From: Daphnia pulex
Taxonomy: Eukaryota > Arthropoda > Branchiopoda > Diplostraca > Daphniidae
NCBI RefSeq assembly: GCF_021134715.1
Contig: NC_060025.1
Location: 5,208,001 to 5,272,000 of the forward strand
Direction of reading: 5' to 3'
DNA length: 64,000 bases
Below are positions 48,600 to 61,977 of this stretch, one piece after another (the stretch's first letter is position 1; every line of letters starts with the position of its first letter). The notes beneath the pieces are model-generated. The model did no database searches, was not told the DNA's origin, and saw nothing but the letters and a program-made list of their open reading frames with translations. Made by a program: the position numbers and the translations under genes.

Positions 48600-51240
48600 T
48601 TTACCTTATTTCAGTTTCATATTAACCTTGATTAACCTCTTATTACTGGTGATTATTACCGTAGTGGTAATCAGTTGTTCTCTGAAATAGTATACAATAG
48701 AAGAAATAATGATAAACATGCGCAAAAAAAAAGAAAAAAAAAATACTAAATAAACGTTACGTACTAGTCGGTACTAGTCATGTTTCCATTGTAAATCGTT
48801 GTTGGCCTAGCGTTCCGGAAACGGATGTTAATATGTTAAGGTATCACAAGGTGTTGGCTGAAAGGGTGAAACTCGCAATAGCTCTTGATTTCGTAACACG
48901 AAACAGAAATGTTTCACACGCGAAAGCAATGAATGATAAATAAAACGAACCGTGGCAGGGATGAAGCTAAAAGGCAAACGCCGCAAGTGATGTGGATGGA
49001 AGAAAGTGGCAAAAAGAGCATGCGATAAACAGTGTTAATTTGACTACAGATGGAACATTTATCGGTCCCAAATTTTTTTGCGCTACGTATTGAATTAGGC
49101 TAGTTATCCGCAGCAAAAATACACGCCGAGTAAAAGTAGAATTCAATGAATGGGAATTGGGACAGGAACTGGCTGCTATGTAGTGGATTGCATTAAACGA
49201 TGTTACTATACAATACACAATACAACCATTACGCCCTCCTCTGATGTTGTTCAAAAACAGGTTCCACTTCAAAAAGCTTTAATAACAACCTTGCTTTTTC
49301 AGAATACATGTTACTGCAAGAGTTGTGATAAATTATTACAAAATTCAATCACATTGGGATTTCAAAGAGGAATTTTTATACTCTCTAAGAAATAATGTCG
49401 GTAAAAATTTGGTAAAAATATTGAAGATTACACCTCGGTAAAATTGTACCAAAATATTTGGCGCTCTTTTATTATGTTTCTTTTTTTATTAATTGTTGTA
49501 CGTTTATCTCCGTCGTTTGATAACGCAAGACCAACATAGATTTAGGATTCTCATTGAACTTTTGTACTTTGATTCCAGTGTCCCCCCACTCCGGGTTCAA
49601 TACCAGAGTGAGACAAATACAAAAGATCTATGTGTGAAAGGAAGCTAAAGAAAGAAAAGTTATTCATTTTTGGTGGGGTAAAATTCGGGATCGGTGGGAA
49701 AAATTTTTATTTGGGGGATTCTCTCCCCAAGTCCCCATCTTATAAAAAAAAACCCATGCCAGACCTTGCGAAAGAAAAAAAAAATGAAGGGGCAAGTATA
49801 TCCGCTCTGAAGATGGGACAAACCAAAACAGGAAGGCGCAAAATCGACAGTGTACTGATGTTTGTAAAATCTCGGTAAAAGAAAACAAAAAAACCCGAAA
49901 ATGTATAAATAGCTTCATGATAAGATTTAATTTTTGGGTGAATGTAAAATTTTGCAGTAGCAAAGTCTTAGTGTTGGACCAACTAGTGATAAAAAAAAAA
50001 TTAAAACATCTATGCAGTAGGGTCCGATTAAATAATTTCAAGAACGATTCTGGAGCTTCCATAAATGTCAGGATTGTACCGAGCACACTCGATTTTCGTT
50101 CGCGATCGCCGACCGTTGACGAAATGATTTAGTCGAACCAGAGTCAAACCCGCTTCCCAAAAAATGACTGAAGTTAGGATCGGTATTCGTGGTCAAATTT
50201 TTTTAAATAAAAGAATTGCCATCAAACATCCGATCACTTTACGCCATCTAGTTGTGGTTAAATTAAAGACAACTGAAATACACAGTTGAAGGAAGGCAGA
50301 AAGCGCTGGGAGAGGAGTGAAAAGCGAGGGGTTGCCCACTCTTTTGCCAAGTGAACCTCCGGAAAAATGAGAAAATTGAGAATTTTTTCCCCCAAGCTTT
50401 TCCCAACAAACTCAGAGGGTATTTTCCAAAAATGTTTTTGTCTTCCTATATAGCCTACTCGATTTCTGGCCGATTTCCCGGCTATTTTGTCATTTTTCCT
50501 GACGAGTGAAATTAGTTAAGTGTATTTAATTACACCGAGGTGTTGGCACATTCTTTTTCCGTGGTTTCCAAGTTAAGTAGATGACCGAAACAAAATATTT
50601 CTGATAATTAGTAAACATAATGTGGTTGATCTTGAACGGATCGCGAAAAGCGGATATTGCATCGCGGACCAGAGCGGGAAGAAAAGAAACGGATGCGGAG
50701 CGATCTTAGACGGTAAGGATCAGTGCAGTTTCGTATTTGTTTTGATAAAAAGAAATATAAACTAAAACTAAAAACGATTATCCTGTTGATTGAACTCCAA
50801 ATACGGATATCAACTTGAAAACGTCACAGAGCTGAAGTTGACACTCGTAAATCGTATCACGATTGCATCATTATTGAAATAATTCCAATAAAGAGGTGAG
50901 ATATTCTTAATGAAATTTTCCCTTATCTTCTGTGTCTTGACATTCACGGCTCACAGGGGGCACGGCGATTGAAAAGATAAATAACTCCGATATAACCAAT
51001 GTCGCAATGAAAGGCTGATCAATCCCAATTCAAGGGGGCATCAATTGCTTTCCTTGTGTGCAGTACTATATATCTCATATCAATAGATAGCAATCATTCT
51101 TATCTGCAGAAGAAGATCTACAAATAAGTGGCATCTTTAATGTTGGAGATATCAAACAAGAGTTGGAGATTTTCGTACTGGATGCGTGCTCCTTTTGCTA
51201 ATTATAAATTTATCATTCGTTGGACACAAAGTAGTAGAGA
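48600..51240. other. Intergenic between filamin and the takeout-like gene
   Basis: AT-rich DNA with short open frames only. I found no domain, repeat pair or RNA gene. The divergent promoters of the filamin (minus) and takeout-like (plus) genes should lie here. Confidence 0.5.
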
Positions 51241-51242
51241 CG

Positions 51243-52892
51243 ATGAATTTTAAGTTGATAACGGGTTTTCTTCTGATTGGGATTTTGGGTTCGATCGGTC
51301 GTACTAATGGAGTAGGTAAGAGTCTAAGAGAATTTTTGAATTTATAAGTTGTTGAATAGAATTTAATGGTTGGTAATTTTTTTAGCGCTGATGACCCGTA
51401 TTCAAATGGCAAAAACTTCATTGGAGGAATATTTGGAACAAGTAAAATTATTTCTAATTTTAAAAAGTACCGTATTTGTTCTTGTAATTCTCGTTTTTGT
51501 TTAAATGGCCAGATATTCCTTACTGGTCCTTACTATTACCTTGTTTTTGTATGTTTATATGTCTAGTGCTGGAATGATTTTGTCGATTTAATGGACAACG
51601 GAATTCCTGGCCTCAATATCCCGACGTTTGATCCATGGTTCTCTAACGACAGTTTCCCATTCCGGATGCAAGATAGCGATATCGTTCTTCGTGCAGATGT
51701 CAATGCTACGTAAGCGTCAAATAGTAAATCTAGTTAGTTTTTTGTATGAAACACGATTAAATGAGATGTCCGTATAATAAGGAACGTTACGTCGCTTGGC
51801 TTTTCTTCAGTGGAGATTCCAGCAGTGTATGACAATGGAAACGGGCACTTTAACATTTCCCTGACTCTGTCAGACCTAAAAATTAATGGCCTCTACTCAG
51901 TCGTGGGTAGCCACCATTATTTTTATCCTATTGTCGGGAATGGACCATTTGATATGATGATGATGGATGTTTACTCAAGCGGGACTGCAACTCTCATGTA
52001 TAATGGTAAGCACTAAGCGCAGATAAGCTTGGCTTATCGTGATTAATTCTCGTTTAATTGAGTTTTATTACTAGACTATGCTAATAAATAAATTCTGGAA
52101 AAAATAGCAACAGGTACGACGGCAGGACAATATTTCAAATGTAAAACTTAAATTGGTTCTGATTTCAGAAAGTCGACACAGTCCGACGCTCTCACCCGTA
52201 GTGACAGAATGTTTAATCACTATTGTACCTTAAGTTTTATTCCTTTGACATTGTACATAAAAATGTTGAATAATTTCGTGTTAAAAGTCATAGGAAAAAG
52301 AAATTAAATCATAGCACTAGAATAGTGTCGATATTAATGTCTATTAAACAATAGCACAAAGCTATGGTATATGGTATGCTAGTCTATCATAGGTGTGTAA
52401 ATAACTAAAAACATATACATTTTTCTACATTTAGGTACGGTTTATAGTTTGACTAAGTTGGAATTAACTCCGCTTTTGTACGGATCGGCAACTGCCGAAT
52501 TCTTCAGTCTATCGGTATTTTAAATTATATTTTAAAAAATTTTGTTTATTATTATTTTTTAAATATTATATTGCCTACAAGAAGTAGCGGGAACAAATTT
52601 TTAGTAGTTGGATTTTATTTATATAGATTTCCGGTACAGATAGTACATCCGTAACCTACACCCAAATCGTTAATTTGATGACGGAACTATTGTGGTTTCA
52701 AGTAGAAGAAGAGCTTCGCCTACAGTTAAGCGTGTCGATAACTGAATACCTGAACAACCAGCTCTTGGTATTTCTATGTCCGCTTGCTTTAGTTAAATTC
52801 AATCTATTAATACCGTCTAATTGATGTCCAAATATGATTGTCTATTACAGGAATTCAAACCAAGCAGTTTCCTTCAAAAACAAAAATCTTAA
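51243..52892 (+). CDS. Takeout / haemolymph juvenile-hormone-binding-like secreted protein
   Basis: Seven exons: 51243-51315, 51386-51441, 51567-51709, 51782-52005, 52435-52514, 52627-52767, 52851-52892. All have GT-AG introns and consistent phase, giving 252 residues, the usual takeout length. Residues 1-24 are a signal peptide (LITGFLLIGILGSIG core). The mature part shows the family layout: an early Cys (CWNDFVDLM) followed by NGIPGLNIPTFDPW, then LKINGLYSVVG, GNGPFDMMMMDVYSSG and a C-terminal amphipathic helix. The family carries small hydrophobic ligands such as juvenile hormone in haemolymph. The ligand here is unknown. A polyadenylation signal AATAAA overlaps the stop codon region (about 52892-52897). 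Confidence 0.87.
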
Positions 52893-52959
52893 ATAAATGT
52901 TATCTGCACCGTGAAGTGAAAGACAGGAGAAACAACGACGTACTAAGAGTTTGATATCA

Positions 52960-53248
52960 TGCTGAAGCCGGCTGAAGCCTGGCTGGAACTAAACCGCTTG
53001 GCGGCGCTGTGCGGTGGTAGGGCAGTTTTATTTTTGTGTTTACAACATTAGCAGAAGTTAGCTACTGTAGCAAAGTTTTATTGAATTTTCAACATAGCTT
53101 AAGTGAATTTCTTTTATGAAGAAGTGAATTTATGTTCTCGAAATGCCTATTTGAATCTTTTTTCCCTTCCCAATTCCCACTGCTTTGCAAAACTGCCCTA
53201 CCACCGCACAGCGCCGCCAAGCGGTTTATTTCCAGTCAGGCTTCAGCA
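52960..53248. mobile_element. Miniature inverted-repeat element with 5-bp duplication
   Basis: TGCTGAAGCC..AACTAAACCGCTTGG.. at the left end is mirrored at the right end over about 60 bp (right arm about 53190-53248). It is flanked by TATCA at 52955-52959 and 53249-53253. The left arm contains a small internal duplication (GGCTGAAGCC). It has no coding capacity. It sits 67 bp past the stop codon of the takeout-like gene. Confidence 0.8.
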
Positions 53249-53572
53249 TATCAGATTTTGGTCTGTTAGCCTATTCCGTTGTTTCTCCTGTCATTCTTCT
53301 TCATGTCTGCACTTTTCTCGAAGCATCAACTTACGATTTACTTATATTCAAATTTGGGTCTTATTATAACTGTTTTTTGTGGAAAATTTTATTCATATGG
53401 TACGCATGAAAATCTAAAGAATAAATAGCAGAAACTAAACGAATTGAGTACCTAATGTCATTTTTTAAAAAAGGTGAACTAGAAAAAAAGGATAGAAGAT
53501 ATTGACGCCTTGCAAAAAATGAATCTACACGAAAGTATGCTACACAAAGGAGGAATACTGGAATAGCCATAG

Positions 53573-54883
53573 TAGTTTGGTCATTTTAGCTTTTCTACCT
53601 CAAACAATTAGTCATTAGAAATTTTTTAATGAGCACTATTTCTACTTACTTTTTAAGGAAGTGTATGAAATAATTTAAAAATCGTACTGTGGGATCCCAT
53701 ATAAATTTTCAATTAAAAATTCGAAAATAAGAAATGGGGGACTAATTTTGATTTTTTTATTATTTTTAGAACATGTTATCAAACTTTATACGTCAATAAA
53801 CGTGTGTTGCAAATTTAAATGTTTTTGGTGTAGATTTACTATTTTTTATTTAATTTAAAAGTTACTGAAATTGGTTGCCGCGTCGAAATTTTTTCGCCGT
53901 ATTTAACACGGCGCTTATGGCGCTACGAGTTTTCTTAAAATTAATGCTACAAAACAACTAAATAACCTAAAAATCCCCAAATAGTCTAGTTTTGTAGCCA
54001 ATATAACCTAGTTTACTTTTTATTAATTAGATGTTATGAAAATAGCACAGCAGAAAAGTTATTCACATTAAAAAAAACTACCCTTTTTCCCAATTCCGCA
54101 AAATTCAAGTAGGTTTTACAACACACCCGCCAGGGTGACATTTCTTGGGGGGCCGCTGCAACTTTTACTGTTGGACACATATTTTATGTTGGACACATAT
54201 TTTTTTCGACACTTTAACATTTTGAATATTTTGATAACAATAACAAGACGTTTTACTTATAGTCGAGCAAAATTTACAGCGGCCTCACAAAAAATGTCAC
54301 CCTGGCGGGTGTGTTGTAAAAACTATTGGAATTTTGTGGAATTTGGAACCAGGCCAAAAGGAATATTTTTTTTTATAATGTGAATAACTTTCCTGCTGTG
54401 CTATTTTCATAGCATCAAATTAATAAAAAGTAAACTAGGTTTTATGGGCTACAAAACTAGACTATTTGGTTATTTTTAGGTTATTTAGTTGTTATGTAGC
54501 ATTAATTTTAAGAAGATGCGTAGCGCCATAAGCGCCGTGTTAAATACGGCGAAAAAATTTCGACGCGGAAACCAATTTCAGTAACTTTTAAATTAAATAA
54601 AAAATAGTAAATCTACACCAAAAACATTTGAATTCGCAACACACGTTTATTGACGTATAAAGTTTGATAACATGTACTAAAAATAATAAAATATTCAAAT
54701 TTAGTCCCCCATTTCTTATTTTCTAATTTTTAATTGAAAATTTATATAGGATCCCACAGTACGATTTTTAAATTATTTCATACACTTCCTTAAAAAGTAA
54801 GTAGAAATAGTGCTCATTAAAAAATTTCTAATGACTAATTGTTTGAGCTACACCCCCCTTTTTCGGCTAAAATGACCAAACTA
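53573..54883. mobile_element. Fold-back element with about 590-bp inverted arms
   Basis: The left arm 53573-54156 and right arm 54279-54883 are near reverse complements. The tips are TAGTTTGGTCATTTTAG and its inverse. The 122-bp centre contains a tandem TGTTGGACACATATTTT pair. The flanks read TAG on both sides (or TA if the element is trimmed), too short to decide the superfamily. It has no coding capacity. Confidence 0.88.
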
Positions 54884-54910
54884 TAGCAGCAAAGGGCTAA
54901 TACGTTGTAG

Positions 54911-55286
54911 CACAGACTAAGAGGGTAAAGACTACGATCGGGGATAGGGCTGAGAGGAATGCTTGAAGCTATGCTCGTCCTATGCCGTATGGTGGCGCGT
55001 CGAGCACACAAAACGAAAGCCATTATTTTTCCTCTTTCCCTACTGATTTGATTCTTCACACACCGTAAGTTTATAATTAAACCATTAACATTTCAATAGT
55101 GATGTTTTGTGTAAATATAGCTTAGATATCCCCCAGGTTGTGTGAATTTTTTAAAATTTCTATGTGATCTCTAGATACAATCTATAAATTATTTTATTAA
55201 ACCCCCTTTTTGCCCATTTTCAGGCCCAGGAAACAGCGTTTCACGATTTTCAGCCCAGTTCGTGGTCTTTACCCTCTTAGTCTGTG
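54911..55286. mobile_element. Non-autonomous P-type element (376 bp)
   Basis: It starts CACAGACTAAG and ends CTTAGTCTGTG like the 6.4-kb element at 13879-20275. It also shares subterminal blocks with it (CCCTACTGATT..TTCTTCACACACC.. on the left, GCGTTTCACGATT.. on the right). It is flanked by a perfect 7-bp duplication GTTGTAG (54904-54910, 55287-55293). The transposase is absent, so this is a deletion derivative or MITE mobilised by the larger relative. Confidence 0.88.
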
Positions 55287-55293
55287 GTTGTAG

Positions 55294-56308
55294 TAAAGTC
55301 ACGTGGTAAGGGTGACGATACTAACATGAAGAATAACTTACGTTGTCGAGAAATCATTTATTTACCCTTGTGCTCCGCTCATCTTGGGAGATACAGTCGA
55401 AAGGTCTGGTCAAACAAGGGCGTTCAGGAAAGGTCTGGTCAAACAAGGCGTCAAGGGAACAGGGAAGGTCTGGTCAAACCACGTCGCTCGGTCTCTCACT
55501 GTAACTTCCACTTCAACGGCTAAAACTCAACTGTCGCGTCCCCCTTTACTCTTCTATTTATTTAATGCCTTTCTCATCTGCCAGTTGGGGGGGGGGGGGG
55601 GGGGGGCGCCGTGGTATTTCAGGTCGACCTCGCATGGAGGTCAAGCTTGGGTTTTTCCCTGTTGAGAGATAGCAACTGCTTTCTCCTCTATACTCCTCCC
55701 TGGCTTGACCTTGCTGAATCGATGGCAACGAAGGTCGCTGATTTCCGTCAGTCAATGACCAGTGCTGCTATCGCTCTAGCCGATTCTTTACACGTCGAAT
55801 CGGTACATCACTAAACTTAAGTTCTATTATAATTTCACTCTGGTATTTTTTTAAGCTTAAGTTATTCTTAGAATTTGATTTTCAAATTAAGCAATCTTGG
55901 TAATGCTCCATTCTAACCCTGTATCAAGGTTAGGATTATTGTACTTATAAATAAACAATATCGAGCAATTACGCAAAGTTCATTTGTTTAAACTAGGAAC
56001 TACTTAAAGCCTGTATTAATTTACCAGTTATATTTCTAGTTACAACAGATTTTCAAATAATATGCAACTTTTATTTCTGTAGTCTACATCAACTTATTTC
56101 TGTAGCTACATCATCAGCACAGTAAAAAAGAACTTGTGGGTATTTTCAGTAAATATAAAAATGACATTTTCCAAAACTTGTTTATTCAACCGTTCTGATA
56201 CATAATTTTTGGGTATCCCTTTTGCAATTTTTCCGAATTATGTCAGCCTATCAAAATTGAAAAAATTAATTCAACTGTTCCAATAAAAAACATTATATAG
56301 AATTAGTC
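55294..56308. other. Intergenic with short tandem motif and poly-G
   Basis: AGGTCTGGTCAAAC occurs three times (55402-55415, 55431-55444, 55466-55479). A run of 20 G lies at 55587-55606. No gene is supported. Confidence 0.6.
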
Positions 56309-57360
56309 TTACGTCTCAATTAGCGACTCTCTCATGTCTGTGGTAATGACGCTGGGTTGATTTGCTTCATTCAAACGGAAAACATTTTCAATAACGGAAA
56401 TCTCCGTGGCTGTGGTGTCGAATCCGCAAAAAGCCGACCAATCATTCACTACTAAGCCGGCACCAATTACATCACTACCTCTGTTAACTGTCCCTGCCTG
56501 TAAAATGAAAAACACCTTATTGTTTATATGTGAACTTTGTCTTCTTTACATGTTCTAATGCTTACCACTAGAGGCACCTGCAGAAGAGAGCTGAGTTCAT
56601 CTTGATCTGCCACAGTTGTTTTTGGATGGACAATACCACCCTGGTTAGAAAAAGCGCAATATGAACCAGTAAGGACAGAGCCAGCAATTGTATGACGGAA
56701 GACTTCAACATTTAAGGTATCTGCAAGAACTTCCTCTGTTTCTTTATCTAAATCTGGATGTACCAATGCAACATAATCATTGCATGCAATAACCTGTGAA
56801 ATGCACAAATGATGAATTAGTAATCTTCATTAATTGATTGGCTAATGGGATTGACTAACATTTCCTAAAGCAGACAGACGTTCTTCAACACGCTGGATTT
56901 TGACAGAATCTGGTAAAGAGTTGCGAATATGTTGCAATTCCTGATCTGTAGTACTGTTTGGCAGCAGTAGACCATGCCTGTTAGCTGTTGAAAAGTAATA
57001 TTTACGAAAATAACATAATTTATTTTTCAATATCTTCAAGAGACCCACTGTCAACTTTTGTATGAAGGGAAAACTCACCAACTGTCAACCGTCCAATTAT
57101 CCTGCAGCCAGCAACTGATGTGTGAATTACTGGAATAGTGTCAGACAACTCTGATTCGAAAACACTGTAACATGAATCAAATGCAGCATGATAAATCACG
57201 AGAAATCCTATTGAAGATTTTTTAGAAAAAGACGCATGACACGTATATTTTACCTGTAGAAATTTTCTGATCCACCGATGGCAACCAAGCAATAAGCGTT
57301 GGTCAGTTTTGCAAAAACACCGACTTCATTGTTATTTTCAAATTGAACGCGAACTGCCAT
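56309..57360 (-). CDS. eIF6: Eukaryotic translation initiation factor 6
   Basis: Five exons: 57254-57360, 57079-57164, 56860-56984, 56566-56793, 56309-56497, in phase throughout, 244 residues, matching the usual 245. It begins [21 protein letters not shown] and contains [40 protein letters not shown] and [13 protein letters not shown], all diagnostic of the five-fold pseudo-symmetric eIF6 fold. eIF6 binds the 60S subunit, blocks premature joining to 40S and is needed for nucleolar 60S biogenesis; it is released by SBDS/EFL1. Its start codon lies 404 bp past the stop of INTS4 in the same direction. A polyadenylation signal (AATAAA on the minus strand) is at 56181-56186. Confidence 0.97.
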
Positions 57361-57763
57361 GATGAAAGTATTTCGTCAAACTAAACGATAAAGTAGTAGC
57401 GATGTGCGTGAGAGAAGTAATAGACGAACACTTAGTTTCACACGTGGGACGAGCGGGTACGAGAAGCAAGAGAGACGGATCTTAAATATCGATACATGTA
57501 CGAACTGTGTAACTATCGATATAAACGTTTTTGTCGGTAGGGGATTTTTTTTAAAAAAAAGCACAACATTTTGAAAATCACAAAGCTCGATTGTCGATTC
57601 TTACTTGATTTTGTACTATACCTAAAAATTAAATAAAGGGTGAAAGAATTGACACTGACAATTTTGAGAATAGAAGGAACAAACCAAATTCAGTAGTTAA
57701 TTGTAGTAATATGTATTTTCCGTACAATTTCGTTCATGGTTCCAACAATCTCACATTTAAAAT

Positions 57764-60700
57764 TCATATTCCTCGCTTGATTGGCTTAGGAGATACAAGA
57801 ACTCGTACAGGTTTACATAGTTCAATAATAAATGAGTCTTCTGAGAAACCTCGCCATCTTTTTAAAGCAGAAGGAACCTCGGGATCAGTAACATCCAAAA
57901 CCAAAGAAAGTTCAATATGCGATGATTCTGTCCACACTTGATGTGATACCAAAACAGATGTTCGCAAACGGTGATCAGGAACGGAAATAATATTCTCACT
58001 CGAATCATTTTTAGGATAGTGTTTGATCATCTTCAGATGCGACTCTTGTGGTATAATTAGCTGAGCATTAAGATCGGGATATTTCACACGGACTCGCAAA
58101 TACTCTGAATGAGCAAGTCCTTGAATTTCGGCGTCTAAAACCACTCCCAATACGAAGCCTGCCAGGAACTTCTGCGGATTATCCGATTCACCAGACGGTT
58201 CTAAAATGTCAGCGCTCAATTTAAAAGCCTAACAAGCAATAATAAATTGAAAATATTACCAAGTAAGGTACATTGATATTTCATAAATATATTTAAATAA
58301 ATTACCTTGGCAGGCAGGCAGAATGGGGCAACATAAATATGAGCTTGAAGGATTGGAAGCAATATTCGCGACAATACACCTGGTTTAGTATCATCTACTC
58401 GTGCAATTTCCTTCACAATCGCTCCAGCAAAAGAAGGTAAATTTCCATATCTACAACAACTTGATTAATTAAATCTTATTTTTTTTAATCGAAGTTAAAC
58501 GAAAAAGAAATTACCCTTTCAATGCTTCGACACGGGAAACGAAATGGTCTGATAAAGCCAACGCGGATGTGTTACTAGCTCTTACAATGTATACCAGCTG
58601 AATCGCCATAGCTTGTAGACGTGTGCTCTGAATGAGTAGCATTTCTTCAGTGGATAAATTACTGAACATGTACTGGAGTCTAAAATGAGAAAATGAGTAA
58701 ATTTTGTTTACTCCTTCAATTAATGTAACATTAAATCTAATTACCTAAGACTTCGTCTCTGTAACTGGTCAATTAGATTTTTCACTACATCACCGTCTTG
58801 TACGTTTAAACTCGAAGAATCAATCCACGCTGGACTATTCATAACTTTTGCAATTAGAATATGGCATTCTAACTGTGTGGCTAACAGTTCTACACCATGT
58901 GCCAAGCTGCTATCGATTTGAGCCAAGCGAATCAAATCATGACATGCCGCATCCCACACTTTGATCTGATTTGTACTGATCGGCTGATTCAAACGGGACA
59001 TAACATTTTGAAGAAAATAATTGGTGTTCGTTTCAAATTCTATCTGCCCCTCCATTTCTTCAACGCCAGTAAGCTATAAACAGTTAAAAGTATTTTGAAA
59101 GTACTTAGTTTACTTTCAATTGTTAGTATTACAGAAAGACCAGAATTTTTACCTGAAGATGAGGCACAAAATTCGAAATTGTGTCTCGGAGGTACCGATA
59201 GTGTCTGCGGATGTGCTCTTCGAATAAACTAAGAATTTGAGGGCAAAACTGTGCGGCGTTGAAAACGAGCAACAACACGCAAACGTCTGCAAAAACACCA
59301 CGAAAAACAAATGCATAGAAAAAAACAAAAAACGTTGACTTAAACAATTAAGTGCTCTTACATGAGGGGTCTTCGACGTCAGCTTCCGGCATATCAAAAA
59401 AAGGGTGAACGGTTAATAATTCAGGAACAAGGAGAAGTGTCAAATCTGGATGGCGGGGTCCTAGCAACTGCAGACAACGCCATATCGAACGTTTATCCTA
59501 AACAGATTTTAAATTACGCATGAGATACCTTCAATTAGGCGAAGCATTCAGAAAACATACTTGAGAATAACGTTTTAGATTATCAAGCAAAGCCTGAACA
59601 CACAGCTTAAGACAAGCCTTTGTAGAGAGACGACACGCTCCCAACATTCGATGTAATCCTTCGCGGATTTCAACATTAGAATCCTACGATTTGCAACTTT
59701 TAATAAAGTAACTCTGAATTTTGTACTAAAAAATAGATACGCCATACCTCCAGCACTCCTAGGATGATTTCCAATTGATCTTCACGTAACACAATAAGTT
59801 GGCTAATCTTGGTCATACAGTCTATGGCTTTCAGACGCACCTCCTCAATCTCGTCATTAAACATACTGCCGGGTGCCGGAAAATTATTAAATGATCAAGC
59901 ATAATACAACAGCATTTTAATGCATTACTTACTCTACAAGGAAATCCAAAGAAAGTGTTGCAAACCTTGGATTGGAAAGCGCCAATTGGCATAGCGAATC
60001 GAGAGAAGCACTTCGAACCTCTATAAAGTAAGATAAACACCATTTGAAAGGGTTAAGGTTTGTAGAGGATAATATTTGAATGAACTGAAGTCGAATTAAT
60101 CAAAAGCAGGGGGAATATAAAATCACATTTACCCATAAACTCATCTTCGAGACCATGAACGAATGCTCCACAAGCCCCACTATGTATAAGAGAAACGGAT
60201 TCGGCATCTAAATTTTCTCTAGGTTTATCATCTGCCCAACGTGCACCACTAGCCCATTCTCCTGATGTAACAGTTTCCCAATGCCTTTCGTGGGCGGATC
60301 GTTTGCGCTATTTTGGGAGAAAAAACAAAATTAATAATAATAAAAATAAATTTTAAAATTACTCGCTCATAATAAGAAAAGTCGAGTGTATATGTAAAAA
60401 AAAGTCGATAAATATGTACCCTCATATCAGACATCAACTTTTTGTCCAAGGTTTGTTCCAAGAAATGTGGATTTACATTGACCATGGATCCTAGTAACTC
60501 TGCAGCTAATGTTCTTACATTAACTGATAAATCACCTATAGCTTGACAAATCTTAGCGAAAGCATCATCGACTAAGTGCACTTCATCTTGGCATCCAGGA
60601 ATAACAACGCAACTACAGAAAAAATTATTATTAGTTATTGAGTTTTGCTTTAAATATTCAGAGCATTGGTTTTACCTTTCAGGATATGTATGAGATAAAA

Positions 60701-61977
60701 CCCAGATAATTCGCATTGCTGACTGTCTCACATTTTCGTTGTCATCTTGTAAGGCTGAGCACACATCTGAATATATGCACAGCTCTAATTTTTGCCCCCG
60801 GTCATGCAATTGGAGCTATATAAATAATAATAAGACCAATATATATTGATGTATAAAGAAGCGGAGTCATTGAAGAGAATAGTGATAGAAAAAAAGAGTA
60901 CAAATAGGATATTCTTACCAGTGCATCATAAGCAGCCGTACGCACTCGAGGATCTTGAGATTTCGTAAATTTACAGATGAGTTTTACATTTTCACCTTGA
61001 AGATTATTAAGACTTCTCAAGCCTCCAAGTAAAGAAAGACAGTGGCATTTCACCAGGTGATTGGAATTGTTAAGTAACTGCAAATTCATTTAAATATATT
61101 ACAATAATATATAGACTGATAAAATGCTTAAATGTTAAGCTGATAGCCTACATACCTTAGTGCCAATGGCAATAATTTTTCCAAGCACTGGGCTATCAGA
61201 TGAAAGCAAACTGCCTAGCTATTTGTAACACAAAAAAATCACAGACAATTAATTATTATCTAGGTAACAGTTATAGTATATTACGACTAGTTGTTATATA
61301 GATACCTTTTTCAATGTGCATATCATTGAAGCACATACTTTATGTGAAGTCTCAGTTGAAATAAGTTTTATTATTTCATTGATTATAATCTATAATAAAA
61401 AAACAAATAATGCATCACAAACAAATAATGGAAATTTATTTAACAAAGCATATTACCTGAACATCAAATTTTGGAACTTTCCTAAAGTCACCTAAAATGC
61501 AAACAATTTTCAGGCGTACATAAGACTGTTCACTATGATGGTAAGTGTCAATAAGCTTTCTCAAAAGAACAACTTTGTCATCAGTCTAAAGAATGAAATA
61601 AATTAAAACAATTTGATTAGTGATGACGGCAATATTTGTATGACCTACAGTAAAGTAAAAACAACACATAAACATATCTTCTAACAGTCTTTAATCTTAC
61701 TTGGAATGAAAGATTGAGCTGGATATGGTTTAAATAGGCCACCAATGCTTCACTTGTTTCTAGTTTTTCAAATGTATTGACGGTTACATGTTCATCCTCT
61801 ACTGCACTTGAAAGGTGAGGTTTCTTCATTAACTGTAAAGGCTTACTACATGCTTCCTCCTAAACATTTAGTTTAAATATAGATTACAAATGTATATTCA
61901 AATTATTCATTTGCTTCTGCTTGTACCTGTACAACTTGACTATATTCAGCTAAAGCTCTTTTTTTCAATACCGCCAT
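57764..61977 (-). CDS. IntS4: Integrator complex subunit 4
   Basis: Eighteen exons: 61927-61977, 61701-61859, 61457-61585, 61306-61389, 61156-61218, 60919-61077, 60676-60815, 60420-60612, 60133-60307, 59933-60020, 59748-59865, 59561-59683, 59362-59497, 59153-59286, 58745-59073, 58515-58679, 58306-58450, 57764-58228. All join in phase for 951 residues (human protein about 963). The N-terminal two thirds are HEAT-type repeats. The segments [35 protein letters not shown] and [13 protein letters not shown] are diagnostic of INTS4. The C-terminal third is a beta-rich domain. INTS4 scaffolds the Integrator cleavage module with INTS9/INTS11, which processes snRNA 3' ends and attenuates transcription in the nucleus. 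Confidence 0.95.
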
